Shown: positions 34,045 to 42,470 of the stretch, in pieces
Layout of the letters: each line of letters begins with the position of its first letter
Position numbering within the stretch: position 1 is the stretch's first letter
NCBI GenBank assembly: GCA_016719295.1
Contig: JADKAF010000001.1
Coordinates: 3,658,001-3,722,000, forward strand
Direction of reading: 5' to 3'
DNA length: 64,000 bases
From: Planctomycetota bacterium
GTDB lineage: Bacteria > Planctomycetota > UBA1135 > JADKAF01
The notes under the pieces: generated by a model
The model's database searches: none
What the model was told of the DNA's origin: nothing
Seen by the model: the letters and a program-made list of their open reading frames with translations, nothing else
Position numbers and translations under genes: made by a program

Positions 34045-34319
34045 GGGGCCGCATCCTTCCGTCCTGCCCGCCCCTCGAATCCGGAGCTCCGAGGACGAGC
34101 TCCTTCCCGAGAGACCGGGCTCGACATCGCCCTCGACTCCTCGCCTGGCCGAGGGCTGGAGCAAGGGCCTCGCCAACGGGCGGACCATGGCGAGGTCGGG
34201 AGCGCTGCAGGCGCGCGCCCTGCGCCCTTGTTCGTAGCCGCGCAAGTGGAACTTTCGGTGCCGCCCGTGCATCTGCACGATAGGCTGCCTCTTCCAATCT
34301 AGGACCGCCGAGACACTTC

Positions 34320-35831
34320 ATGAACACGCTGCAACCGCTCCTGGCGCTATCCCTCGCTCTATCGCTGACTCCCGCAGCCGAAGCGCAGCTCACCCTGCGC
34401 AAGTTCGGTGGCGCGACCCCAGGGACGACGCGCTTCGAGTTCTCGGGCGGTACGCCGGGGAATCCGGTGTTCCTGCTCTTCTCGGACAACGAGCAGCAGA
34501 CGCCGGTGCTCCCGGGCATCACTCTCGACATCGACCTCTTCTACGCGCAGGTGTGCGCCGAGATCCCCTTCTTCACCGCGCAGCTCGACGCGAATGGCTC
34601 GGCTTCGACCTCGATCACACTGCCGGGTAAGCCGCTGCTCGAGATGATGAGGTTGAGCTTTCAGGCCTTCGAATTCCGGCCCTTCGACGAAGTCTCGAAT
34701 CTGACGCGCCTCACCTTCCAGGCGCCGGGCTCGTTCGCCCCGACCTTCGACGCGACGCAGATCCCGATCATCACGGGCTCGGGCTTCGTGGAGCCGGACG
34801 GCAAGGTGCTGCTCGTCGGTGGCTCCGGCCCCATCGTGAACCGCTACGACCCGGACCTGCAGGAGTTCTCGATCGCCGGCGTCGTGCCTTCGGGGAACAT
34901 CCTCGCCACGCAGACGATGCTCCAAGACGGTCGCATCTTCGTCTGCGGCGGCATCGGCCTCTCCGGACAGCCGACGGACGAAGCCTTCGTCTGGGATCCC
35001 GCGACGGGCCTCTCGACCCAAGTCGGGCCGATGAACGCGCCGCGCGCGGGCCACGCCTCGGCGCGCCTGAACAACGGACGCGTTCTCATCATCGGCGGCG
35101 CACGAACCCTGGACTTCGCCGACCTGCCGACCTTCTTGGCGGGCCTGCTCGAAACCACGGAGATCTACGACCCGGTGGCCGGCACGCTGACGCCTGGACC
35201 GAACCTCCTCGAGAAGAAGCTCTTCCACTCCGCGACGACGCTCTCCGGCGGCGATGTGCTCGTGGCGGGCGGTCTCTCGGTGCTGCCGATCGTCAACATC
35301 CCGACCGTGTCCTTCCTCGCGCAGACCTATCTCGCCAACAGCAACATCTTCGGCCTCCCGGCGCTGATGGCGACGCCGCGCATGCTCCACGGCGCGACCG
35401 CGCTCAGCGATGGTCGCGCGCTGCTCGCGGGCGGTGTCTCGATCGACTTCACGACCTTCCTCCAGACCGGCAACATCCAGGACCTGATCATCGGTACCGT
35501 GCCGAACGCGATCACCTACCGCGGCGGCTTCTTCGGCGGCTTCTCCTCGCCGCAGCCGCTGCAAGCGGGTGGCATGCTGCCGGCGGTGGCGGCCATTCCC
35601 GGTGCGAAGGCGCTGATCGCCGGCGGCTTCAACGTGCGAGTCGACGTGGCGACCGGGACCTTCGTCTTCGAGCCGCTGGCCACGAGCGACTTCTTCGCCG
35701 CAGGCGTCACCTCGCCCGTGAGCGACATGGCGGCTCCGCGCATCGGCGCGGTGGCGGTGAGCCTGCCGGAAGGCAAGGTGCTCGTCGCCGGAGGCGGCGC
35801 GGTGCAGAGCGAGCTCTTCCAGCCGCGCTGA
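34320..35831 (+). CDS. Secreted Kelch-type beta-propeller protein
   Basis: 503 residues; signal peptide ends near PAAEAQ. Residues ~25-140 form a beta domain (LRKFGGATPGTTRFEFSGGTPGNPVFLLFSDNEQ ... SITLPGKPLLEMMRLSFQAF) resembling the recurrent Cys-type exoprotein domain, here at the N-terminus. Residues ~150-503 are six or seven propeller units with GKVLLVGGSG, GRIFVCGGIG, GRVLIIGGAR, GDVLVAGGLS, GRALLAGGVS, AKALIAGGFN and GKVLVAGGGA as the second strand of each blade, in the style of galactose oxidase or N-acetylneuraminate epimerase-like propellers. No catalytic residues can be assigned. Extracellular binding or structural role. Confidence 0.82.
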   Translation: MNTLQPLLALSLALSLTPAAEAQLTLRKFGGATPGTTRFEFSGGTPGNPVFLLFSDNEQQTPVLPGITLDIDLFYAQVCAEIPFFTAQLDANGSASTSITLPGKPLLEMMRLSFQAFEFRPFDEVSNLTRLTFQAPGSFAPTFDATQIPIITGSGFVEPDGKVLLVGGSGPIVNRYDPDLQEFSIAGVVPSGNILATQTMLQDGRIFVCGGIGLSGQPTDEAFVWDPATGLSTQVGPMNAPRAGHASARLNNGRVLIIGGARTLDFADLPTFLAGLLETTEIYDPVAGTLTPGPNLLEKKLFHSATTLSGGDVLVAGGLSVLPIVNIPTVSFLAQTYLANSNIFGLPALMATPRMLHGATALSDGRALLAGGVSIDFTTFLQTGNIQDLIIGTVPNAITYRGGFFGGFSSPQPLQAGGMLPAVAAIPGAKALIAGGFNVRVDVATGTFVFEPLATSDFFAAGVTSPVSDMAAPRIGAVAVSLPEGKVLVAGGGAVQSELFQPR

Positions 35832-35909
35832 TCGGCCGGACGCTCGGGGCGCGCCAGCGCGGCGCGGCTCGCGCTCACGACGACCTGTCTGCCTGCGTCC
35901 AGATTTGCG

Positions 35910-35943
35910 GCACCCCCAGCAGCCATGCCGGCTGCGGGGGTGC
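35910..35943 (+). terminator. Hairpin downstream of the Kelch-type gene
   Basis: GCACCCCCAGCAGCC (35910-35924) pairs with GGCTGCGGGGGTGC (35930-35943) with one bulged base and a 5-nt loop. It lies 79 nt after the stop. Weak T tract. Confidence 0.5.
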
Positions 35944-36056
35944 ACTCGTTCCTCGAGCGGACCAATCGGCGCCCTGGCCGCTCGAGGCGGTCCGGAAGGG
36001 GGCCTCGAGTCCGGAAGGGAGGGCGTCGAGCACGCGGCGTGCTGCTCAGCAAGAGC

Positions 36057-37250
36057 TCAGGGCCGGCGACCGTAAGTGAGGTAGCGCCAAGCCCACTCCG
36101 CCGGCCCGAAGCGATGGCGCGTGAGCCACCAGCGGCTCGCCCAGCCCTGCAGCGCGATCACGAGCACGGCGAATACGATGCAGAAGGTCGAGCCGACCTC
36201 TCCGACCAAGCCGAGGCCGAAGCTGCAGAAGACGAAGACGTAGAGCAGCGAGTGCGTTAGGTAGTTCGTGAGCGCCATGCGACCGATCGGGGCGAAGAAG
36301 CGCAGGCGCGCGGCCCAGCGCGGACGCTCGAGCAGCAGCAGGATCGCGGCGAGATAGAAAGCCGAGAGACCGAGGATCCCGACGCCGTGCATGAGCTCGA
36401 GCTCGAGCACCCACGAGAGCTCCTCGCCGAGCAAGCCGTGCCTCTGCGCCAGCTTCAGGCCGTTGCCCAGCACGCCGAGGCCGAGCCCCCAGTAGAGAAG
36501 GTGCCGCGTGAGCTTGCGATGACGCTCGGGTGCCTGCAGCAGCTCGATGCGCCCGGCCCAGAGCCCGAAGAAGAAGCGGCCCGCGACCCAGACCAGGAAG
36601 CCCACCGCGATCCCGCTGGAGTAGAAGGCCCAGCTGCTCGCCGCGTAGTAGCTCCAGAGCGCGAGGGGTCCGCCGTGCATGCCCTCCCAGGCTCGCAGAC
36701 GCTCGGCCTCGTGCTCGTGCTGCTCGTCGAAGCCGAAGGCCTGCTCCGCGACCAGCTCGGCCACGGCCGGGACCACCACGCCGAGGAGCACTCCGCAGAG
36801 GAGGAGCTGCTTCGAAGAGAAGCGGCGCAGGAGCGGCAGTCCGAAGCCGAGCAGGGCATAGATCTGCAGGATGTCGCCCATCCAGAGGAAGAAGCCGTGG
36901 GCGAGACCCAGCACGAGCAGGATCAGCAGGCGCCGGCGGAAGGTCGGGAGCGCGTTCACGCCGCGTGCTTCGCCGCGCCGGAGCTGCAGCGTGAAGCCGA
37001 GCGCGAAGAGGAAGGAGAAGAGCGTGATGAACTTGTTGTCGACGGCGAAGGAGATGAACGCGCTCGACCAGGTGTCGATCCCGGCGGTCGGCAGCGCCGC
37101 GCGTTGCTCCTCCGTCAGCGGGATGCTCTGCGTCCACCAGTTCAGGTTCGCGATCAGCACTCCGAAGAGCGCGAAGCCCCGCACGATGTCGAGGACCTCG
37201 ATGCGCTGCGAGACCTCAACGGGGGTCAGCTCGGAAGCGTGGAGAGTCAT
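36057..37250 (-). CDS. DUF418/YeiB family membrane protein
   Basis: 397 residues from ATG 37250 (an upstream in-frame ATG adds 20 polar residues). About 9-10 transmembrane helices. Family landmarks are RIEVLDIVRGFALFGVLIANL at the N-terminus, FSFLFALGFTLQLRR, LLILLVLGLAHGFFLWMGDILQIYALLG, and the DUF418 C-terminus GRMALTNYLTHSLLYVFVFCSFGLGL ... RHRFGPAEWAWRYLTYGRRP. DUF418 proteins are inner-membrane proteins of uncertain transport or acyl-transfer function. Monocistronic; the spacer toward 37548 contains a transposase remnant. Confidence 0.92.
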   Translation of the reverse strand: MTLHASELTPVEVSQRIEVLDIVRGFALFGVLIANLNWWTQSIPLTEEQRAALPTAGIDTWSSAFISFAVDNKFITLFSFLFALGFTLQLRRGEARGVNALPTFRRRLLILLVLGLAHGFFLWMGDILQIYALLGFGLPLLRRFSSKQLLLCGVLLGVVVPAVAELVAEQAFGFDEQHEHEAERLRAWEGMHGGPLALWSYYAASSWAFYSSGIAVGFLVWVAGRFFFGLWAGRIELLQAPERHRKLTRHLLYWGLGLGVLGNGLKLAQRHGLLGEELSWVLELELMHGVGILGLSAFYLAAILLLLERPRWAARLRFFAPIGRMALTNYLTHSLLYVFVFCSFGLGLVGEVGSTFCIVFAVLVIALQGWASRWWLTRHRFGPAEWAWRYLTYGRRP

Positions 37251-37374
37251 GTTGCCTCGGGCACGGCGACGGGCAGCGCGCGATCCTAGGTCTTCCGCGG
37301 GCGCGTCCAAGCGTTTTTCGAAAGGCTCCGCGACACAGCTCCGCGCAAGAGCTCCGGTGCACGCAAGCTCCTAG

Positions 37375-37467
37375 AGCGAGACGTTCGAAAAGTTTCTCGA
37401 CGAGCACAACCAAGGCCCAAGACCGTTCCTCTGGACCAAGACCGCCGATCTGACTCTCGAGAGCCTC
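37375..37467 (+). pseudogene. IS630-family transposase remnant (C-terminal fragment)
   Basis: After an in-frame TAG at 37372 the sequence encodes ETFEKFLDEHN-x-GPRPFLWTKTADLTLESLER. This corresponds to the extreme C-terminus of IS630 transposases (HN..PKPFVWTKTAD.IL.S..R). Only about 30 codons remain, there is no start, and no terminal inverted repeats were found. Confidence 0.65.
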
Positions 37468-37547
37468 GAGCGCGACGGAACGCTCGGACAGCTCGAGCAC
37501 GTCGCGAGCGACGCGGATGCTCGACGGCGAAGGATCGAGAGCGCTCG

Positions 37548-39149
37548 TCACGAGCGCGGCGCGCGGCGCTCTTGGGTGCTCTCCGCGCGAGCGCTCTTCA
37601 AACCTGCGGCGCGCAGCTTCGACTCCAAGGTCGAGGGGCGTAGCCCGAGCAGCTCCGCCGCGCCGCCAGCGCCCGAGACGCGTCCATCTGCGCGCGCGAG
37701 CGCCGCGGCGAGCACTTCGCGCTCGCGCTGCAGGAGCTCGCTCCAGGTGGGTAGCGCGCTGCCATCGCCCCCGCTCGAAGCCGCGAGCGGCGCCTCTCGC
37801 GCGTGCGCCTCGCGCGTCGCGAGCTCCGGGAAACGCAGCGCTCCCCCCTGCGCGAGGATCACCGCGCGCTCGACGACGTGCTGCAGCTCGCGCACGTTGC
37901 CCGGCCACTCGTAGCGCTGGAGAGCGCGCGCTTCGCCTTGCGGTAGGCGCGGGATCGAAGCGCCCAGCCGCTGCGCCGCGCGTTCCGCGAAGTGCAGCGC
38001 GAGCGCGGGGATGTCCTCCGTGCGCTCGCGGAGCGGCGGCACCTCGATCGGGAAGACGCTCAGCCGATAGTAGAGATCCGTGCGGAAGCGGCCCGCGCCG
38101 CTCTCCGCGGCGAGATCGCGGTTCGTCGCGGCGATCACGCGCACCTCGACGCGGCGCGTGCGATCTTCGCCCACGCGCTCGAAGCTCCCTTCCTGCAGCA
38201 CGCGCAGCAGCTTCGCCTGCAGCGCCAGAGGGATCTCGCCGATCTCGTCGAGGAAGAGCGTTCCGCCATCGGCGACCTCGAAGCGCCCCGCGCGATCCTT
38301 CAGCGCGCCGGTGAAGGCCCCGCGCGCGTGGCCGAAGAACTCGCTCTCGAAGAGCGAGTCGGGCACGGCGGCGCAGTTCAGCTTGACCAGCGGTCGGCGC
38401 GAGCGCCCGCTGCGCTCGTGGATCGCGCGCGCGATGAGCTCCTTGCCGACGCCGCTCTCGCCGAGGACGAGCACGTTCGCGTCGGTGCTGGCGACGCGCT
38501 CGACCTGCTGCATCACGCGGCGCAGCGCAGGCGAAGTTCCCAGGATCTCGCCGTAGGGCTGCGCCACTTCCTCACGCAGATAGTCGTTGTCGAGCTCGAG
38601 GCGCGCGCGCAGCCGCTCGATCTCCTCGAACGCGCGTGCGTTCACGATGGCGACGGCCGCGTGGTCGGCGAAGGTGCGCAGCCAGGTGAAGTCGGGTTCT
38701 CCGATCGGCCTGCGATCGAACATCGCGAGCACGCCGAGCACCTCGCCGCGCGCGACGAGCGGCTGCGCGGCGAACGAGACGATCTCCTCGGCTCTCACCC
38801 ACTCCGGCCGCGCGACCCACGTCACGTCGACGCGCAGGTCCTTCAGATGCACGCCGTTGCCGGTCGCGGCGACGAGACCGATCTTCCGATCGCCGATCTC
38901 GAAGCGCGCGAAGCTGCCGTCGAGACGACGCGCGCCTTCCGGGTCGTTCCGGAGGTTCCCGGCGCTCGCCGCGAGGCGCAAGAACGCTCGCTCGCGCCGA
39001 TCGTCAGCCGCGCGCTCGACGAGCCAGAGCCGTGCGAGCGCGACGCTCGGACACTGCGCGATGCCCTCCACCAGGTCGCGGAGGACCTCGGGCACGGCGC
39101 GCGACGCCGCGACGGAGAGCATGGTGCGCTGCATCGACTCCAGGTTCAT
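37548..39149 (-). CDS. Sigma-54-dependent activator, GAF-AAA+-Fis
   Basis: 533 residues from ATG 39149; the open frame upstream runs through the regulatory spacer. An N-terminal GAF sensor (~20-170, including FARFEIGDRKIGLVAATGNGVHLKDL and FAAQPLVARGEVLGVLAMFDRRP) is followed by the AAA+ domain with Walker A GESGVGKE near 226, the sigma-54 contact motif FFGHARGAFTGALKDRAG near 279, Walker B LFLDEIGE, and the arginine-finger region FRTDLYYRLSVFPI. A C-terminal Fis-type HTH (GAAELLGLRPSTLESKLRAAGL) binds DNA. No phosphorylatable receiver domain is present, so it responds to a small ligand or redox signal through GAF. Its likely target is the divergent AhpD-like operon. Confidence 0.93.
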   Translation of the reverse strand: MNLESMQRTMLSVAASRAVPEVLRDLVEGIAQCPSVALARLWLVERAADDRRERAFLRLAASAGNLRNDPEGARRLDGSFARFEIGDRKIGLVAATGNGVHLKDLRVDVTWVARPEWVRAEEIVSFAAQPLVARGEVLGVLAMFDRRPIGEPDFTWLRTFADHAAVAIVNARAFEEIERLRARLELDNDYLREEVAQPYGEILGTSPALRRVMQQVERVASTDANVLVLGESGVGKELIARAIHERSGRSRRPLVKLNCAAVPDSLFESEFFGHARGAFTGALKDRAGRFEVADGGTLFLDEIGEIPLALQAKLLRVLQEGSFERVGEDRTRRVEVRVIAATNRDLAAESGAGRFRTDLYYRLSVFPIEVPPLRERTEDIPALALHFAERAAQRLGASIPRLPQGEARALQRYEWPGNVRELQHVVERAVILAQGGALRFPELATREAHAREAPLAASSGGDGSALPTWSELLQREREVLAAALARADGRVSGAGGAAELLGLRPSTLESKLRAAGLKSARAESTQERRAPRS

Positions 39150-39158
39150 GCCGCCAGT

Positions 39159-39214
39159 CTCGCGAGTTCTCGCGAAACGACTCACGAGAAATCGCGAGTC
39201 GCGAGATCCCGCGA
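39159..39214. promoter_or_regulatory. Clustered CGCGA cores, candidate enhancer sites
   Basis: Five CGCGA cores start at 39161, 39171, 39193, 39200 and 39210, including the palindrome CTCGCGAG (39159-39166). They lie just upstream of the activator's own ATG and about 60-115 nt upstream of the possible -24 element, the usual place for enhancer-binding-protein sites. Confidence 0.5.
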
Positions 39215-39273
39215 CCCGCTCAGGCGCGGCGCGAGGCTCTAACTCTCTACCTGGAAACGACTTCGAGAATCTC

Positions 39274-39289
39274 TGGCCCGCGGAACGCC
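39274..39289 (+). promoter_or_regulatory. Possible sigma-54 (-24/-12) promoter for the AhpD-like operon
   Basis: TGGCCCG...ACGC: GG and GC doublets are separated by exactly 10 nt as in the TGGCACG-N4-TTGC consensus, but TT of the -12 element is AC. It lies about 76 nt upstream of ATG 39365. Weak on its own; supported by the adjacent sigma-54 activator. Confidence 0.35.
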
Positions 39290-39364
39290 GCGTGCCCCAG
39301 GGGCCGCCATGCCGCAGGCGCTCGCTCGCGGCCAAACGACACCCTCCCAACTGGAGCACTCGAG

Positions 39365-39955
39365 ATGAACCGCATCCCTTTGATCGACCCCGCGACGGCC
39401 ACCGGCAAGGCCGCCGAGCTCATGGCCGGCGTGAAGAAGAAGCTGGGCCTCGTCCCCAACATGGTGCGCGGCCTCGCGCAGTCCCCCGCCGCCCTGCAGG
39501 TCTACGTCGAGGCGAGCGGCGCGCTCGCTGGGGCCTCGCTCTCGGCGCGCCTCCGCGAGCAGATGGCACTCGCCGTCGCGGAGATCAACTCCTGCGGCTA
39601 CTGCCTCTCCGCCCACACGCTGGTCGGCGGCAAGCTCGGCCTGACGGGTGAGCAGATCCTCGCGGCTCGTCGCGCCGAAGCAGCGAACGCTCACGAGAAC
39701 GCCGTGCTGCAGCTCACCCGCGAGATCGTCCTGCGCCGCGGCGAAGTGCGCGACGCCGATCTCCGAACGGCGCGCGATGCGGGCGTCACCGACGCCGAGA
39801 TCGCCGAGATCGTCGCGGTGATCGCGCTCAACGTGCTCACCAACTACTTCAACCACGTGGCCGCGACGCAGATCGACTTCCCCGAAGTGAAGCCCGGCAT
39901 CGCCGCGGCGACGGCGGCGGAAGGTTCCACCTGCAGCACCGGCGCCTGTCACTGA
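39365..39955 (+). CDS. AhpD-like carboxymuconolactone decarboxylase family protein
   Basis: 196 residues from ATG 39365 with GGAG 9 nt upstream. An all-helical CMD/AhpD fold with the peroxidase-type redox site NSCGYCLSAHTLVG (Cys77, Cys80, His84), preceded by REQMALAVAEI. This C-x-x-C-x-x-x-H form belongs to alkylhydroperoxidase AhpD-like proteins rather than true decarboxylases. The tail EGSTCSTGACH adds two further Cys. Peroxide or thiol-redox chemistry in the cytosol is inferred. First gene of the set facing the sigma-54 activator. A partial duplicate of its 3' end lies at 41249-41413. Confidence 0.9.
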   Translation: MNRIPLIDPATATGKAAELMAGVKKKLGLVPNMVRGLAQSPAALQVYVEASGALAGASLSARLREQMALAVAEINSCGYCLSAHTLVGGKLGLTGEQILAARRAEAANAHENAVLQLTREIVLRRGEVRDADLRTARDAGVTDAEIAEIVAVIALNVLTNYFNHVAATQIDFPEVKPGIAAATAAEGSTCSTGACH

Positions 39956-40114
39956 GGCGCCGTTAGCAACCACTCGGTCGGCCTCGGCCGGCTTGCCATG
40001 CCCACGGAACGAGCGCAGGGGGCCGCTTTCGCCAGACGGCGTGGCGGCCTCAGGTCGGCCCAGCCTGCCCTGGCTCAGACATCCAAGCTCAACCACCCCG
40101 CGAGAGACTCTCCG

Positions 40115-41050
40115 ATGATCCGCATCTCACTGCTGTTGCTCACCTCGGCCCTGACACTCCAACCGAGCGGGGCGGCCGAGACGCCGAAGACGCACCACAA
40201 GACGGTGAAGGTCGGCGACCTCGACATCTTCTACCGCGAGGCCGGGGCGAAGAACGCGCCCGTCGTGCTGCTGCTGCACGGCTTCCCGACCAGCTCGCAG
40301 ATGTTCCGCCATCTGATCCCGCAGCTGGCCGATGAATACCGCGTGATCGCTCCGGACTATCCTGGCTTCGGACATAGCTCGATGCCGGCGCGGGACAAGT
40401 TCGCGTACACCTTCGACAACCTGGCCGACGTCGTCGAGCAGTTCACCGAGAAGCTCGAGCTGAAGACCTATGCTCTCTACGTGCAGGACTACGGTGCCCC
40501 CATCGGCTACCGACTCGCCGTGAAGCACCCGGAGCGGATCACGGCCATCGTGGTGCAGAACGGCAACGCCTACGACGAAGGCTTGGACAATGACTTCTGG
40601 AAGCCGATCAAGGCCTACTGGAACGAGCCCGCGAGCAAGGAGAAGCGGGAGGCTCTCCGCGGCTTCACGCAGCTCGGAGCGACCAAGTGGCAGTACACGC
40701 ACGGAGTTGCGCATCCGGAGCTGATCTCCCCCGACGCGTGGACGACGGACCAGTACCTGCTCGATCGCGAAGGAAACGCGGACATCCAGCTCGACTTATT
40801 CCTCAGCTACGGCAGCAACCCGCCGCTCTACCCGCAGTGGCAGGAGTACTTCCGGAAGTACCAGCCCCCGGTGCTCATCGCTTGGGGCAAGCACGACCAG
40901 ATCTTCCCCGCCGCGGGCGCCGAGCCGTACAAGAAGGACCTGAAGACGCTCGAGTTCCACTTGCTCGACGCCTCGCACTTCGCCCTGGAGACGAACGGCG
41001 ACGAGATCGCGAAGCTGATGCGCGCGTTCCTCGCGAAGCACGCCAAGTAG
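40115..41050 (+). CDS. Exported alpha/beta hydrolase, epoxide hydrolase/haloalkane dehalogenase-like
   Basis: 311 residues from ATG 40115; signal peptide (RISLLLLTSALTLQPSGAAE). An alpha/beta hydrolase with HGFPTSS at 55-61 (oxyanion region), nucleophile Asp125 in VQDYGAPIG (Asp rather than Ser, as in epoxide hydrolases and haloalkane dehalogenases), a cap region (~150-230), then acid Asp in AWGKHDQIFP and base His in LDASHFALE. Length fits. The enzyme would hydrolyse epoxides, halides or similar electrophiles in the periplasm. It lies second in the sigma-54-associated gene set, 159 nt after the AhpD-like gene. Confidence 0.88.
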   Translation: MIRISLLLLTSALTLQPSGAAETPKTHHKTVKVGDLDIFYREAGAKNAPVVLLLHGFPTSSQMFRHLIPQLADEYRVIAPDYPGFGHSSMPARDKFAYTFDNLADVVEQFTEKLELKTYALYVQDYGAPIGYRLAVKHPERITAIVVQNGNAYDEGLDNDFWKPIKAYWNEPASKEKREALRGFTQLGATKWQYTHGVAHPELISPDAWTTDQYLLDREGNADIQLDLFLSYGSNPPLYPQWQEYFRKYQPPVLIAWGKHDQIFPAAGAEPYKKDLKTLEFHLLDASHFALETNGDEIAKLMRAFLAKHAK

Positions 41051-41248
41051 CTGCTCCTGCCGCCGACGAAGCGCGTCCGCGGTCGTGACCGACGAGCCCG
41101 GATCCACGACACCGGGCAGGTCACCCGACGCAGGATCTCCCCGCGACCTCTCCTTCGCGCTCGCCGTGCAGGCGGTCCATCGGCCAAGGGGATCGCGGGC
41201 GCGCTACGCGGTCGGCAACCGACAAGAAGCTCGGCGCGCGGAACGAGC

Positions 41249-41413
41249 ATCAACGAAGACGAGGTCGTCGCCGGGATCGCACGACACCTGTTCAACCACG
41301 ACTGCGACCACGCGACCGCGACGCAGATCGACTTCCCCGCAGAGAAGCCCGGCATCGCCGCGGCGACGGCGGCGGAAGGCTCCACCTGCAGCACCGGCGC
41401 CTGTCACCGAGCA
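41249..41413 (+). pseudogene. Partial duplicate of the AhpD-like gene 3' end
   Basis: The frame starting at 41249 encodes INEDEVVAGIARHLFNH...ATQIDFPAEKPGIAAATAAEGS, then TCSTGACH. It is nearly identical over the last ~35 residues, and at nucleotide level, to the intact AhpD-like gene, but lacks the CxxC half. The stop is lost and the frame runs into the DsrE-like start at 41459. The upstream 41051-41248 part has no clear gene, though ALAV near 41160 may be more of the decayed copy. Confidence 0.8.
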
Positions 41414-41458
41414 ACGCTGACTCACCACCCATTCCCGAGAACCAAGGAACACCCACTC

Positions 41459-41833
41459 ATGAAGCTCGCCCTCTTCGTCCTCTCCGACCCCGCCGCCGGT
41501 GGCGCGGAAGCCGTCGGCCGACTCTTCAACGCGCTCGCTCTGGCGAGCGAGGCCAAGCGCTCCGGAGACGAGGTCGCGCTCGTCTTCGCCGGCGCGGGAA
41601 CCCGCTGGCCGAAGGAGCTCACCAAGCTCGGTCACCCGGCGAAGGCGCTCTACGAATCCGTGCGCGACGTCGTCGCGGGCGCCTCGTGCGGCTGCTCGGA
41701 GGTCTTCGAAGCCCGCGCCGGCGTCGAAGCGTGCGGCATCCCGCTGCTCACCGATCACGCGCTCGCCGGGACCGCGGGTCTCGCGAGTCCACGAAGCTAC
41801 TTGCAGCAGGGCTACACGACGCTCGTCTTCTGA
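41459..41833 (+). CDS. DsrE/DsrF-like family protein
   Basis: 124 residues; AAGGAA lies 9 nt before ATG. A small alpha/beta DsrE-like fold: KLALFVLSDP, NALALASEAKRSGDEVALVFAGAGTRWP, LYESVRDVVAGASCGCSEVF and YLQQGYTTLVF. Cys77 and Cys79 (SCGCS) and Cys92 are candidate sulfur-carrier residues. DsrE proteins handle persulfide sulfur, so a redox or sulfur-transfer role is inferred. Member of the sigma-54-associated set, directly after the AhpD remnant. Confidence 0.85.
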   Translation: MKLALFVLSDPAAGGAEAVGRLFNALALASEAKRSGDEVALVFAGAGTRWPKELTKLGHPAKALYESVRDVVAGASCGCSEVFEARAGVEACGIPLLTDHALAGTAGLASPRSYLQQGYTTLVF

Positions 41834-41864
41834 GACGAGCGCCGTGCTCGCAGGAGCACCGACC

Positions 41865-42470
41865 ATGGCCACGAACTTCCGCGCCATCGCCTTCGGTCCG
41901 GCCGTCCTCGCCGCGCAGCACGCGGCGTACGGCCGGACCCAAGCGCCGCCTCCGATCGGCGAGCCCGATCTCCTGGGCGAGGACGAGAGGCACTTCCTCG
42001 AGAGCCGCGACTCGTTCTACCTGGCCAGCGTCAACGCCGACGGCTGGCCCTACGTGCAGCATCGCGGTGGAGCGCCCGGCTTCGTGCGCGTGCTCGACGC
42101 CGAGCGCTTCGCGTTCCCCGACTACGGCGGCAATCGCCAGCTGATCAGCGTCGGCAACACGAGCGAGAACGCGAGAATCGCGCTGATCCTCATGGACTAT
42201 CCGAGCCGCACGCGGCTGAAGATCCTCGGCGTCGCGCGCGCGCTCACCGGTGAGGCGGCGAAGCCCTTGCTCGCGCTCTGGCCCGAGCAGAAGAGCATCG
42301 AGCGCGTCTTCGAGGTGCGGGTCCACGGCTTCGATTGGAACTGCCCGAAGTACATCACGCCGCGCTTCACGGAGGCGGAAGTCGAAGTCTACGTCGCTCC
42401 GCTGCGGGCGCGCGTGCATGAGCTCGAGGCCGAGCTCGAGCGCCTGCGGAAGGAGCCGCGCGCATCATGA
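41865..42470 (+). CDS. Pyridoxamine 5'-phosphate oxidase-like (FMN-binding split barrel) protein
   Basis: 201 residues; AGGAG lies 8 nt before ATG 41865. Split-barrel fold with LESRDSFYLASVNADGWPYVQHRGGAPGFVRVLDAERFAFPDYGGNRQLISVGNTSENARIALILMDYPSRTRLKILGVAR, the FMN-binding block of this PNPOx-like subfamily, and HGFDWNCPKYITPRF near the end. A C-terminal coiled coil (VHELEAELERLRKE) follows. It may bind a flavin or heme and act as a reductase. It overlaps the DUF1348 gene by ATGA. Confidence 0.88.
   Translation: MATNFRAIAFGPAVLAAQHAAYGRTQAPPPIGEPDLLGEDERHFLESRDSFYLASVNADGWPYVQHRGGAPGFVRVLDAERFAFPDYGGNRQLISVGNTSENARIALILMDYPSRTRLKILGVARALTGEAAKPLLALWPEQKSIERVFEVRVHGFDWNCPKYITPRFTEAEVEVYVAPLRARVHELEAELERLRKEPRAS

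Noticed and set aside
39032..39365. Upstream extension of the AhpD-like gene to ATG 39032
   Set aside because: It would run through the sigma-54 activator's coding sequence and the regulatory spacer. ATG 39365 has GGAG upstream and starts at the conserved MNRIPLIDPA.
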